64,000 bases of DNA from Roseivirga ehrenbergii (lineage in GTDB: Bacteria; Bacteroidota; Bacteroidia; Cytophagales; Cyclobacteriaceae), in contig NZ_LQZQ01000005.1 in assembly GCF_001593005.1 (NCBI RefSeq), positions 18,680-82,679 on the forward strand. Direction: 5' to 3'. The notes under the pieces are model-generated. The model was not told where the DNA came from, did no database searches, and was given only the letters and a program-made list of their open reading frames with translations. This document shows, piece after piece, positions 17,763 to 26,841 of this stretch. Positions within the stretch are counted from its first letter, which is position 1, and the number at the start of each line of letters is the position of its first letter. A program made the position numbers and the translations under genes.

Positions 17763-19277
17763 ATGTCAAGCAATAATTCAGTAATACTGTTCAACCCAAG
17801 AAGTGCCAATGGTAAATACCGAATACCAAACTCAATTTTGCAAGTAGGCGCCTCAATACATGGTAAGTTTGATTATGTATTTGTTGATGGCAACATGGAA
17901 GAAGATCCATGGATTGTAATAGAGGCATACCTTAAAACGGGGAAGTTTAAATACTTTGGGTCATCAGTAATGCCAGGGCCTCAACTCAAGCAGGCAATAC
18001 CATATGCTAAGCGTATAAGAGAGGAATATCCCGATGTAATAAACATTTGGGGGGGCTACTTTGCTTCAAACCAGAATAAAGTGTGCTTAGAAAGTGGTTA
18101 TGTTGATGTAATCATTAATGGGCCTGGCGATGACGTATTTCCTAGGCTTTTAGAGGCTATAAATGAGAATCAATCTTATGAGGGTATAGAAAACCTTATT
18201 TTTAAAAATGGGCAAGGGGAGATTATAACTACACGTAAACAAGGACTACTTAACCAAGATAAACTTCCCAATTTACCTTACGAGTATTTAAATGAATTCT
18301 ACCCACTTACTAACTTTTTACCCAAAACATTTTTAGGGAAAAGAACCTTAGGATATCATGCCAGTTTTGGCTGCCCGTTTACCTGCTCATTTTGTGCTGT
18401 TGTACCCATTTATAATGCGCGTTGGAAAGGGCAATCGGCAGAAAGAATTTATAGCGAGTTTAAAAGGATTAAAGATGAATTCTCAATAGACTCAATTGAG
18501 TTTCATGATAATAATTTTTTTGTTTCTAAGAAACGTGCAGTCGAGTTCTCTCAACTAGTGATGGGTGATAACATCCAATGGTGGGGCGAGGGCAGAATTG
18601 ACACAATGGATCAGTATAGTGATGAAGACCTCGATACGCTCAGTAAGTCGGGCTGCCGTATGATTTTTTTTGGTGCTGAAAGTGGTAATGATGAAGTACT
18701 CAAGCAGGTAGACAAAGGAGGAACTCAGACTGCTGAACAAATTCTTCGCTTTGCCAAGAGGTTAAAAAAGTTTGATATAGTTCCTGAATATTCATTTGTA
18801 TTGGGCTTTCCTGGGAAAGATGAAAAGTCTGTCATGAGGCAAATTGATCAAGATATTGATTTTATTAAAAAGGTTAAGGAAGTAAACCCAGAAACAGAAA
18901 TCATAATTTATATATACAGTCCTGTCCCTACTGAAGGCTCCGATTTAAATGATGAAATTATCGAAGCTGGCTTTTCTTTCCCTGAAAAGTTAGAGGATTG
19001 GCTGAACCCTTCTTGGGAAAACTTTGACCTGAGGAAGAACCCATTAACACCATGGCTAACACCTCAGATGATAGATAAGATTAAAAACTTTGAAACCGTA
19101 CTTAATGCGTACCATCCTACGGTTTCTGATTTGAGAGTTACTCCATTTAGGAGAAAAGTAATGCGCACTGTGTCTGCACTGCGTTATAAAACCAATACTT
19201 TCCATTATCCCTATGAACTAAAGGTGCTTCAGAAATATTGGTTGAAGTACAGGCAACCAGAAATTGAAGGTTTTTAA
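17763..19277 (+). CDS. B12-binding-type radical SAM protein (first of tandem pair B)
   Basis: A 504-residue radical SAM protein. The N-terminal Rossmann region contains NIWGGYFASNQNKV and the INGPGDDVFPRLLEAI end segment. Cluster ligands are C204, C208 and C211 in FGCPFTCSFC. FGAESGNDEVLKQVDKG and VLGFPGKDEKSVM follow, with a C-terminal extension of about 120 residues (WLTPQMIDKIKNFE). It differs from pair A in the iron-sulfur loop and C-terminus and is closer to the HpnJ/BchE-like assemblage. The following radical SAM gene begins 1 nt after its stop. Substrate is unknown; context suggests the glycan or a lipid carrier. Confidence 0.87.
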   Translation: MSSNNSVILFNPRSANGKYRIPNSILQVGASIHGKFDYVFVDGNMEEDPWIVIEAYLKTGKFKYFGSSVMPGPQLKQAIPYAKRIREEYPDVINIWGGYFASNQNKVCLESGYVDVIINGPGDDVFPRLLEAINENQSYEGIENLIFKNGQGEIITTRKQGLLNQDKLPNLPYEYLNEFYPLTNFLPKTFLGKRTLGYHASFGCPFTCSFCAVVPIYNARWKGQSAERIYSEFKRIKDEFSIDSIEFHDNNFFVSKKRAVEFSQLVMGDNIQWWGEGRIDTMDQYSDEDLDTLSKSGCRMIFFGAESGNDEVLKQVDKGGTQTAEQILRFAKRLKKFDIVPEYSFVLGFPGKDEKSVMRQIDQDIDFIKKVKEVNPETEIIIYIYSPVPTEGSDLNDEIIEAGFSFPEKLEDWLNPSWENFDLRKNPLTPWLTPQMIDKIKNFETVLNAYHPTVSDLRVTPFRRKVMRTVSALRYKTNTFHYPYELKVLQKYWLKYRQPEIEGF

Positions 19278-19278
19278 A

Positions 19279-20691
19279 ATGAGAAAAATAGCTTTATATA
19301 ATCCCCTTGCCGTTTTCTTTGATATGCCACTGGCATTACTGTCTATTGGCTCTTGTTTGGATACAGAAAAGTATCAGGTAGATATCATCGATGCTCGTGT
19401 AGATGAAGACTCAGACGAGAAATTACTGGAGTCGTGTAATGGAGCTTTGTGCTTAGGAGTCACTGCTCTTTCAGGCGCTCCACTTAAAGATGCTCTACGT
19501 GTAACCAGAATGGTTAAGAGACACTATCCGGAGATTACGATTATATGGGGAGGTTGGCATCCGTCCTTATTTCCAGTTGAGATTTTGGAGGAAGAAAAGA
19601 GCATTGACATATCTGTATATGGGCAAGGCGAAGTTACTTTTAAGGAGATAGTTAATGCGCTGGATTTCAACACTGATCTTCAGTCGATTCGTGGTATAGC
19701 CTACAGGAGGGATTCAGGAGTCGTAAAAACTCCTGCCAGGCTGATGACAGACATGAATGAACTAACAAGCGTCAACTATGATTTAATTGACGTTGAAAAA
19801 TACTTTAAAGCCAAAGGGAAAAGGCAGTTTGATTATATCTCCTCAACAGGATGTTTTTTCAGGTGTTCCTTTTGTGCAGACCCATTTGTATTCAAGAGAA
19901 AATGGACAGCAATTTCGCCCAAAAGAATGGTAGGTGAGCTTGCTCATTGGCATGAGAAGTATGGCTTTACTGATTTAAATTTTCAAGATGAAACTTTTTT
20001 TACTTATAAAGACAGGAGTGTTGAAATAGCCGAAGAGTTGATAAAAGCAAATTTGAATATCTCTTGGGCGGCCACAATGCGAGCAGATCAAGGAGTGCGC
20101 TTAGAGAAGTCTGATTTCTTATTATTGAAAAAGTCAGGTCTAAGACGTGCTTTGATAGGAGTGGAGTCTGGTTCACAAGAAATGATGGATTGGCTTAAGA
20201 AGGACATAAAGATTGAACAGGTTTTAGAGTGTGCTGATAGGTGTCGTGAATTTGGTATTTCAGCGCAGTTCCCTTTCATTGTTGGTTTTCCAGAAGAATC
20301 TGACAAAAGCGTACGTGATTCTATTAATTTCATTAAGGTTTTGCGAGAAAAGAGTACACTGTTTCAAACTCCTATTTTCTATTTCAAACCATATCCAGGG
20401 ACAGCTATTACTGAAAATGCGGCAAAGAATGGATATGAATTGCCAGTGACCTTAGATGCTTGGTCAGAGTTTGACTTTGTAGATTCAAAAGGTGGCCCGT
20501 GGGTTAGCGATGAGAAATATGAATTAATAGAGAACTTTAAGTTTTACTCAAAAATGGCTTGGGGTAAGCATCATTGGGTATTTACCCCCTTGAAGAAGTT
20601 TGCAAAATGGCGTTGTAAGAAAGATTTCTATAAAATTCCTGTTGAAAGATTTCTCATTAATAAACTAAGAAATCGCGTTGAGTTATCCTGA
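19279..20691 (+). CDS. B12-binding-type radical SAM protein (second of tandem pair B)
   Basis: A 470-residue radical SAM protein. The cobalamin-binding half shows ITIIWGGWHPSLFP and VYGQGEVTFKEI, a near-canonical class-B N-terminus. Cluster ligands are C192, C196 and C199 in TGCFFRCSFC. IGVESGSQEMMDWLKKD and VGFPEESDKSV follow. ATG at 19279 is chosen over the in-frame TTG at 19264 because it begins MRKIALYNPLAVFFD, the usual start of this family, and lies just after the previous stop. It overlaps the next methyltransferase by 14 nt if that gene starts at its TTG. Confidence 0.87.
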   Translation: MRKIALYNPLAVFFDMPLALLSIGSCLDTEKYQVDIIDARVDEDSDEKLLESCNGALCLGVTALSGAPLKDALRVTRMVKRHYPEITIIWGGWHPSLFPVEILEEEKSIDISVYGQGEVTFKEIVNALDFNTDLQSIRGIAYRRDSGVVKTPARLMTDMNELTSVNYDLIDVEKYFKAKGKRQFDYISSTGCFFRCSFCADPFVFKRKWTAISPKRMVGELAHWHEKYGFTDLNFQDETFFTYKDRSVEIAEELIKANLNISWAATMRADQGVRLEKSDFLLLKKSGLRRALIGVESGSQEMMDWLKKDIKIEQVLECADRCREFGISAQFPFIVGFPEESDKSVRDSINFIKVLREKSTLFQTPIFYFKPYPGTAITENAAKNGYELPVTLDAWSEFDFVDSKGGPWVSDEKYELIENFKFYSKMAWGKHHWVFTPLKKFAKWRCKKDFYKIPVERFLINKLRNRVELS

Positions 20692-21376
20692 GAAAAAAAC
20701 AAGGGTAAGTAAATTATTAGCAAAAAAAATTGAACCCCTTTTTCAAGTAATATATAAGCTTTATTGTAGAAGAACTCACCTTTATAGTTATCATGGAGTT
20801 CAGGTTTGCGTACCTCCTGGTATCTTTAATCCACGGCTATCCTTTAGTTCAAAATATCTAGTAAATTTTCTTTCAAAGGAAAATCTCAATGGCTGTAGTT
20901 TTTTAGAAATAGGCTCTGGCAGTGGTGTAATAAGTTTATTTGCTGCTAAGCTAGGAGCACGGGTTACGGCAGTAGACATTAACCCATTAGCGGTAACTTG
21001 TACTCGGGAAAACGCGGAATCTAATGAGCTTAATTTGGAGGTTATACTGTCGGATATTTTTGAATTGCTTCCCGAGAGCCCTTTTGATTTTATAGTTGTA
21101 AACCCACCTTATTACCCGAAGGACCCCAAAAATGATATTGAGAAAGCTTGGTTTTGTGGGGAGAATTTCGATTTCTTTTATCGATTTTTTTCTCAATTAA
21201 AAAGTTATTTGAAAATTGATTCGCGAACCTTTATGGTTTTAAGTGAGGATTGCGAAATTGAAGAAATTAAGTGTATAGCAAATATGAGTGGCTTTTCTAT
21301 GGAAGTAGAAAGTGAAAAACTAATTTATTGGGAAGTAAACTACATTTTCTTAATTCAACCTATCGATGCCAACTAG
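20678..21376 (+). CDS. PrmC/HemK-like SAM methyltransferase
   Basis: A 232-residue methyltransferase. Motif I is SFLEIGSGSGVISL (75-88), followed by VTAVDINPLAV and the NPPY tetrad at 142-145. NPPY is characteristic of enzymes that methylate planar nitrogen (glutamine N5, adenine N6) but is also seen in small-molecule methylases. A dedicated release-factor PrmC would normally sit in a core region, so a specialised substrate is likely here. The start is TTG at 20678, overlapping the radical SAM gene by 14 nt; no ATG occurs before the first helices. Its end overlaps the next gene by 11 nt. Confidence 0.75.
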   Translation: MSYPEKKTRVSKLLAKKIEPLFQVIYKLYCRRTHLYSYHGVQVCVPPGIFNPRLSFSSKYLVNFLSKENLNGCSFLEIGSGSGVISLFAAKLGARVTAVDINPLAVTCTRENAESNELNLEVILSDIFELLPESPFDFIVVNPPYYPKDPKNDIEKAWFCGENFDFFYRFFSQLKSYLKIDSRTFMVLSEDCEIEEIKCIANMSGFSMEVESEKLIYWEVNYIFLIQPIDAN

Positions 21377-22013
21377 TCACCCATTTCAGCTTAACGAAAT
21401 AGTTAACCTTACTACTATACTAAAACCTACAACGGTGATGGAAATAGGTGTTGGGTTTGGTAAATACGGGCTTTTGTTAAGGGAGTATTTAGAGATTTGG
21501 GGAGAGGGAGAAGTCTATGAAGACTGGCTTCGAAAGATTGATGGTATTGAGATTTTTGAAGCCTATATAATGGATCATCATAGGGTTATTTATGATGAAA
21601 TTTATATTGGGAATGCACTTGATATTATGCCTGAGAGAGACTGCTACGATCTTATTCTCCTGATTGATGTTTTAGAACATATTGAATATAAGCACGCCAT
21701 AAACTTGCTGAATATTTGTAAGCAAAAGGCGAAACACGTTATAATTTCAACCCCAAAAGATATCGGTCATCAGGGAGTTGGTTATGATAACATCTATGAA
21801 AGTCATTTGTCTCAATGGAATAAAAGGAGTCTTAGAAAGGCTTTGGGTCGTGATACTCTCTTTATATCAAATCCACATTCCCACATTTGTCTATATTCTG
21901 ACAGCATTACCGTATCAAGGGTAAAAGGCCGTTTAAGTAAGGAAAAATTGTCCTTCTTTATAAAAAGATATTTTTTCCCACTCTATAAACTGATTAAGCC
22001 TAAGAGAAATTGA
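21366..22013 (+). CDS. SAM-dependent methyltransferase-like protein
   Basis: A 215-residue Rossmann protein. VMEIGVGFGKYGLLL (about 24-38) is a SAM-binding motif I, and YDLILLIDVLEHIEYKHA resembles the motif II/post-I stretch of Methyltransf_11/23 families. HVIISTPKDIGHQG is the motif III strand. The lysine-rich C-terminus (KEKLSFFIKRYFFPLYKLIKPK) could contact the membrane. It overlaps the previous gene by 11 nt. It is the last plus-strand gene of the cluster and ends 2 nt before the convergent 2OG-oxygenase gene. Substrate unknown. Confidence 0.72.
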   Translation: MPTSHPFQLNEIVNLTTILKPTTVMEIGVGFGKYGLLLREYLEIWGEGEVYEDWLRKIDGIEIFEAYIMDHHRVIYDEIYIGNALDIMPERDCYDLILLIDVLEHIEYKHAINLLNICKQKAKHVIISTPKDIGHQGVGYDNIYESHLSQWNKRSLRKALGRDTLFISNPHSHICLYSDSITVSRVKGRLSKEKLSFFIKRYFFPLYKLIKPKRN

Positions 22014-22015
22014 TT

Positions 22016-22897
22016 CTATTTTCTTTTTCTATTTATGAGTCTTAATATTTTGCTTGCAAAGTCATCGTTCAGCCCAAAAGTGCGCTTAATCAAAGTGTAT
22101 AAATTTATAAGTTGCTTATCTCCGTATATAAAGACCTTTTTAATACCGTCTCCAGGTCTAGCTTTGTAGTTGGTGGACCTAACAGATATTTCTTTATTCG
22201 CAGCAGTGTAATAGTATAGAGCAATAGATTTTCTAGTCATCCCTTCTGGGCACTGAATTGGGTCTGGGAACCCGTGGTATGAATCACTGTTTGTAGCAAA
22301 AATCACAGCGCGGTTGAAGGTAGGTGCTAAACTGGCCTTACATTCAGTCATTTTGTTATCCCATAGCTCGAGTTTGCCATTATAACTTTCTTCCCAATCT
22401 GTATTAAGGTAAATCAAGAGGTTTAATCTTCTTTCCCATGTTTTTCTGTGTGGGTGGACAGTGAAATCGGCATGTATATTTAGAAAGCCTCCTCTTTCGC
22501 TTAAATGGAGTCCTCCTCCTTCTAAAGAAGGATCTGCTATAAGGTTTTCAATACCAGAAAGGCTTGTAAGATATTCCAGAAACGATGGACTGTTGAGCTC
22601 ATCAATTAATTTCTTAATTGTTGATGGTAACTGCTCGTACTTATTTAGGCCAAATTTCTTTTCATTGTAATGCAGGTAACTGATCCATTCTTGCTTGCCA
22701 ACTTTAGGGAATTGACTTAAGGCCTCGTTGGCAATCTCTCCATTTAAAAATGAATCCAAAACGATATAAGGAAAGGGCGTGTTTCGTCTAAAAACAGAAC
22801 TGTCAGCACCTAATTTTTTTGTTAAACGGTTTATGTCAAAGCCCTTTATGTCTGCTTTTTGTATTTCAACTTCATTAAGGTTTTTCATTACTGACAT
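22016..22897 (-). CDS. 2-oxoglutarate/Fe(II) oxygenase, PKHD/prolyl-4-hydroxylase-like
   Basis: A 293-residue double-stranded beta-helix dioxygenase. Iron ligands are H142-x-D144 in LNIHADF and H208 in YHGFPDP, with an Arg (R222) near the end of the core suited to binding 2-oxoglutarate. RRLNLLIYLNTDWEESYNG is the conserved core strand pair. Such enzymes hydroxylate proteins, lipids or small molecules; in glycan clusters they may oxidise a lipid, sugar or attached amino acid. Its start overlaps the GT39-like gene by 23 nt, so they are co-translated. It is the last gene of the minus-strand operon. Confidence 0.82.
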   Translation of the reverse strand: MSVMKNLNEVEIQKADIKGFDINRLTKKLGADSSVFRRNTPFPYIVLDSFLNGEIANEALSQFPKVGKQEWISYLHYNEKKFGLNKYEQLPSTIKKLIDELNSPSFLEYLTSLSGIENLIADPSLEGGGLHLSERGGFLNIHADFTVHPHRKTWERRLNLLIYLNTDWEESYNGKLELWDNKMTECKASLAPTFNRAVIFATNSDSYHGFPDPIQCPEGMTRKSIALYYYTAANKEISVRSTNYKARPGDGIKKVFIYGDKQLINLYTLIKRTFGLNDDFASKILRLINRKRK

Positions 22898-24491
22898 CTT
22901 TAATTTTGCTCAAAACAATCATTCCCGCTTTACCAGGCATCCACTTCTTGTATGGATGGACGGATAGCGTGTTGTAATTGTCCAACGGAACGAAAGTGAC
23001 TTTATAGGTTGGCGTTATTCTTTTCCACCATTCCGGATCATCATCTGTAAAATGATAGAAGCCATCAAACTCAACCCCAGCTTCAATTTGATCCAAAGGT
23101 ATTTTGTTGGCAATTAGCCCATCTATTACTTGCCACCTAACACGGTTCCATGATAGCAGGTCGTGAGTGGCGAAAATTGAAAATACCATAAATACAAATA
23201 GTGTTGAAGCCATTACTCCTGTGCTCCAAATGGAAGGCTTTAGACTGAGCTGATCAGAGAGTATAACAAAAGCGGCAGGGAGCAAAATAATTAAGTAGCG
23301 ATCGTAATAACCTGTAATAATGAAAGGAGCTATGTAGATGAGTATGAAAAGAAAGGAGAATACTTTTGGGAAATTGATTTCTCTTCTAGGTTTCTTTAGC
23401 CAGTCAAATGTGACAATCAATAGTACACTTCCTGAAAATGTGCCCAATACTGTTATTGCCCAGCGTAAAATCATAGGAGCATTGCCTCCTGGGATTGACC
23501 TGAATCCCCCTGGATGATCTAACAAGGTTGAAGGGCCTACACCAAAATCAACAAAAATATTGTCAATAGATGGAAGTGCTTTCCCCATTAAAATTAAACC
23601 ACCAGATATTAAGAGTGTATAAGTAATAATACCAATCCACATTCTTTTTGAAAGTTTTGACCAGCTATAAAATGTAAGTACAGGGGTAAGAAATAGACCC
23701 AGATAGGTAAAAAAAACAAAAATATAACCTACACTATTCCTGAACATTCTTAGGTCAAAGTTGGACAGATTGGAAAGCACTAAATCTAATTTGGAGCCAT
23801 AGTTTGCAGGTAGCATTCCGTATTGTTTCATGAAGTAACTATACAAGAATAGTGTGCCTCCAACAGTTAAAACCGGAAGCCATTTCCAACATAAAGTGAA
23901 TTGTTTACTTTTTGAATCTATTAGTAGAGCAAACAACCAAGCCATAGAAAGCATTAAAGCCAGTTGCCTTATAAGTATTGCCCAAACGCATAGAAAAACA
24001 GCAATGAACAAGAGCTTTTTGTTGGCGGTATTATATGCCTTAATGAAGAAATAGGTGCTCCATGTAACGAATGTCATAAAAGGCACATCTGTCATGTAAG
24101 AAAAAGAGAGGGCCATAAATACAGGGTTTGCCATTACCACTATTGTGGCAATTAAGGCCGTTCTTTTATCCAATTTCATTAATAGTACTGTTTGATAAAT
24201 CCCCAAAAGGCCTAATAAAGACAAAAGCAGTGTAGAACAGCGAAGAACGGTGAAAGAAAACCCTAAGAGGGATGTGAAGGCATATCCGAAAAATAAATGA
24301 GTAACAAGCGTCATTTCACCCCAATTGATTAGTTTGAGAGTGTCATCCTCGATCATCCGCTTCACTATTACTCCATAAGCCCAATCATCGTTCAAAGGGA
24401 AATCCCCTATGGGATTTATGATAAATATGACGATGAGCCATATTCCAGTAATCAGAAATATATTTTTATCAAATGTGGAATGGCTTTTCAT
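22875..24491 (-). CDS. Glycosyltransferase family 39-like membrane protein (GT-C)
   Basis: A 538-residue membrane protein with about 11 helices. The first helix is followed by the loop IGDFPLNDDWAYG, whose adjacent Asp residues match the catalytic site of ArnT/PMT-type GT-C enzymes. A soluble C-terminal segment of about 90 residues (DDPEWWKRITPTY) follows the last helix. It likely transfers a sugar from polyprenyl phosphate on the periplasmic side. Acceptor and donor are not predictable; the DPM-like GT2 at 7793 could supply a polyprenyl-phosphate sugar. Overlaps the oxygenase gene by 23 nt. Confidence 0.78.
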   Translation of the reverse strand: MKSHSTFDKNIFLITGIWLIVIFIINPIGDFPLNDDWAYGVIVKRMIEDDTLKLINWGEMTLVTHLFFGYAFTSLLGFSFTVLRCSTLLLSLLGLLGIYQTVLLMKLDKRTALIATIVVMANPVFMALSFSYMTDVPFMTFVTWSTYFFIKAYNTANKKLLFIAVFLCVWAILIRQLALMLSMAWLFALLIDSKSKQFTLCWKWLPVLTVGGTLFLYSYFMKQYGMLPANYGSKLDLVLSNLSNFDLRMFRNSVGYIFVFFTYLGLFLTPVLTFYSWSKLSKRMWIGIITYTLLISGGLILMGKALPSIDNIFVDFGVGPSTLLDHPGGFRSIPGGNAPMILRWAITVLGTFSGSVLLIVTFDWLKKPRREINFPKVFSFLFILIYIAPFIITGYYDRYLIILLPAAFVILSDQLSLKPSIWSTGVMASTLFVFMVFSIFATHDLLSWNRVRWQVIDGLIANKIPLDQIEAGVEFDGFYHFTDDDPEWWKRITPTYKVTFVPLDNYNTLSVHPYKKWMPGKAGMIVLSKIKDVSNEKP

Positions 24492-24623
24492 GAATGGAAT
24501 TAAAAAGTAATGGGATCATCGAAAATTCATGTAGGTAAATCTATTGGAAATTGGGTAAGGAATAAAACTTTATAGGATTGGCTTAAGTGAGTGTCATTTG
24601 TTCTGTTGCATATTTATCCTCGT

Positions 24624-25742
24624 CTATTTTTGGAGGTAAGAATCTCCTAAAAATTTATATAGTAGGTCTGCGACCTGTTTAGCTCCGTTTTCATTGAAAT
24701 GGCAATCATCATAAAACGATGCTGTTGTTTTAGGCATTTTAGAGTCTAAGTCAAGGTATAAGACCCCTTCTTCCTTGCAAACTCTCATCAAACTCTCATT
24801 AAATCTCCCAATACCAGTATCTAAGACCCTTGGGGTAAAATAGAGAAGGCTATCTGGGTTTGAACGGTCATATGATCCTCCCATTAATAAAAGTTTTTCA
24901 TACTGATCTTCTAGTCCTTCGCTCCACATTGTTGGCTGGGTCATGAAAATAGGGGCTATGCCTTTGCTTTTTACCGATGAAATAATGCTGCGAAGATTAT
25001 TTTCGTAATGTTGCAAAGACTCTGACAAATCGGGTAAGGTGTCGGATTTTTTTGAGCTTTGCCTTAAGGTTTGCATTTGATGTTGTGAAAGGCCGAAGGC
25101 ATTTTTTGAGGTTGAAGCTAAATATGACTGTTTAGCTTTCTTCAATAACTTGAATAGTGTTAACCTTCGGTAGAAGGGTATTTCGGAGTTTGGCAAGTAA
25201 GCAAAAGCAGCTAATTTCGTCTGATACTCACTACTACCTAAATAGTTATTCTCGTCTCCTAAAAACCTCCCAAAATCATTAGTTCCAACAAGGAATATAA
25301 CGGCTTCGGTGTCCTTTAATGCATCGTGCTCTAACAATTGATTTACTTGTTGGACGTGATGGTTTGTGTCATTCCCCAATCTTCCGAAATTTCCAACCCA
25401 ATAATCTTCTCCGAGTTTATCATTCAATAGAGATGTCCAAGTCTTTTCCTGTCTCAGGGCAAAACAAGCAGTAGTGCTTCCTCCAATGGCAATTATTTTG
25501 TGTTTGGTTGACTCAGTAATTTCTCCTGACCTAGCTCCAATCGAATTAAAAGAGACTGTAGAAATGGTGTCATAAATCCCATTTATATATTGTAAATCAA
25601 TGTCAATATCGAATTGACTATTTGGCGGGTAAGTGTAATAACCAGAAGGGAAGTCGTAGGCCAAAGTTAACCCTAGCTCCAGTAAGAGAACTAGTATTAA
25701 AAAAATCCCCGTAGATATGCCTAAATGTTTTAACCTCCTCAT
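24624..25742 (-). CDS. Membrane-anchored SGNH/GDSL hydrolase
   Basis: A 372-residue paralogue of the 5814 and 15281 genes. A hydrophobic N-terminus (8-28, GISTGIFLILVLLLELGLTL) precedes the catalytic domain. Block I is AIGGSTTAC with S89, the Gly block is NFGRLGNDTNH, the Asn block is LVGTNDFGRF, and YDDCHFN near the C-terminus supplies Asp and His. Predicted periplasmic deacylase or acyl transferase for glycan substituents. A 133-nt non-coding gap separates it from the downstream GT39 gene. Confidence 0.83.
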   Translation of the reverse strand: MRRLKHLGISTGIFLILVLLLELGLTLAYDFPSGYYTYPPNSQFDIDIDLQYINGIYDTISTVSFNSIGARSGEITESTKHKIIAIGGSTTACFALRQEKTWTSLLNDKLGEDYWVGNFGRLGNDTNHHVQQVNQLLEHDALKDTEAVIFLVGTNDFGRFLGDENNYLGSSEYQTKLAAFAYLPNSEIPFYRRLTLFKLLKKAKQSYLASTSKNAFGLSQHQMQTLRQSSKKSDTLPDLSESLQHYENNLRSIISSVKSKGIAPIFMTQPTMWSEGLEDQYEKLLLMGGSYDRSNPDSLLYFTPRVLDTGIGRFNESLMRVCKEEGVLYLDLDSKMPKTTASFYDDCHFNENGAKQVADLLYKFLGDSYLQK

Positions 25743-25836
25743 TTTAAGTGATTTTTAAGTTGCCCTTTGGTTTAGAGTTAGTTGTTTTCTTAAAAAGAAA
25801 CTTCGTAAAAATAATCAAGTAGGTTCATAAGCAAGT

Positions 25837-26760
25837 TCAGAATGTGTCATGATCACCATAATTAAGTTTGAGTTTGTCCAGAGGCATTGAAGAACCTAAA
25901 TCTAAGTAGCCAACGGTCCATGAATTTAAGCCTGAATGTAATTGATTTAATTGTGAGTTTTGAGCGGTATTTTCAGAGACATGAAATTGAATTTCGTTTG
26001 CGCCTATTTTTTTACCAACCTGAACCAAATCTTTTAATGCTACTTTTAGGTCAAGAGTAGATTCAGCATGAAATGCACCAACATGAATAATGCTTTGAAC
26101 CTTTAACCACATCTTGACACCTTTGATCTCGATTAGATAGTTGGGAGAGAAGTTCTTATAATCAAAAAACGATGAAGAGTATGCATGGCAAAGCCAATTC
26201 TCATTATGTAAAGGGTTGAGTAAGCTAGCTTGTATTTCAAAACGGGAAAGTATGCGCTGAACTTTTCTTTGATAGGCTGAATCCAAAAACCCGAGCCGAC
26301 TAGTAACCTTAGCTATAGGAACTGTAAGGATTTTGATATGGTACCTAATCATACTCTCTCCAACTTTCCATCCTAACTTCTTTGTAGCTCGCATTGTGTT
26401 TTCACTGTGCATTGCATAAACAAACTTGATGTTATTCTCTCTCATTAATTCATATGAACGAATCGCCAAATTAGTATGGAGCCCCTTTCGATGATGTGAA
26501 GGAAGGGTTATAGAGTCGCAGGCATGGGCAACCTTAAATAACTGTTGGTCATAATTAAAGAGTTGAGGTATTGCGCCATAAAAAGCAACAGGCATACTAT
26601 CATGGTAGGCTAGAAAACACATATGTTTGACACCAACATAATTAGTTGCATATTTTTTTAATAGGTATTCTGAAGAAACATTCTTTTTGAACACCTCTTT
26701 GAACAAGTATTGAACGTCTGCTATTCGATTATCGGACAATCTTTCATATCGATAATTCAT
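25837..26760 (-). CDS. GNAT-family N-acyltransferase
   Basis: A 307-residue protein whose first 145 residues are a GNAT domain: YLFKEVFKKN, then VAFYGAIPQLF and the acetyl-CoA-binding loop LPSHHRKGLHTNLAIRS in place of the usual Q/RxxGxG/A. FVYAMHSENTMRATKKLGW is the last strand-helix pair. The remaining 160 residues have no motif I can name. Proteins of this shape acylate amino sugars (for example 4-amino-4,6-dideoxy sugars) in glycan clusters; that role here is an inference. ATG at 26760; an 82-nt gap lies between it and the pseudogene upstream. Confidence 0.75.
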   Translation of the reverse strand: MNYRYERLSDNRIADVQYLFKEVFKKNVSSEYLLKKYATNYVGVKHMCFLAYHDSMPVAFYGAIPQLFNYDQQLFKVAHACDSITLPSHHRKGLHTNLAIRSYELMRENNIKFVYAMHSENTMRATKKLGWKVGESMIRYHIKILTVPIAKVTSRLGFLDSAYQRKVQRILSRFEIQASLLNPLHNENWLCHAYSSSFFDYKNFSPNYLIEIKGVKMWLKVQSIIHVGAFHAESTLDLKVALKDLVQVGKKIGANEIQFHVSENTAQNSQLNQLHSGLNSWTVGYLDLGSSMPLDKLKLNYGDHDTF

Positions 26761-26841
26761 AGATTGAAATTTATCTTGGTTGAAAAAGGCTTAATTAAAG
26801 TTAAGGACTTTCAATATACTCATAAGATCATTAAGGTACAT

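Noticed and set aside
19264..19278. TTG start of second radical SAM in pair B overlapping the first gene
   Set aside because: ATG at 19279 right after the stop gives the conserved N-terminus; the upstream extension would be five residues.
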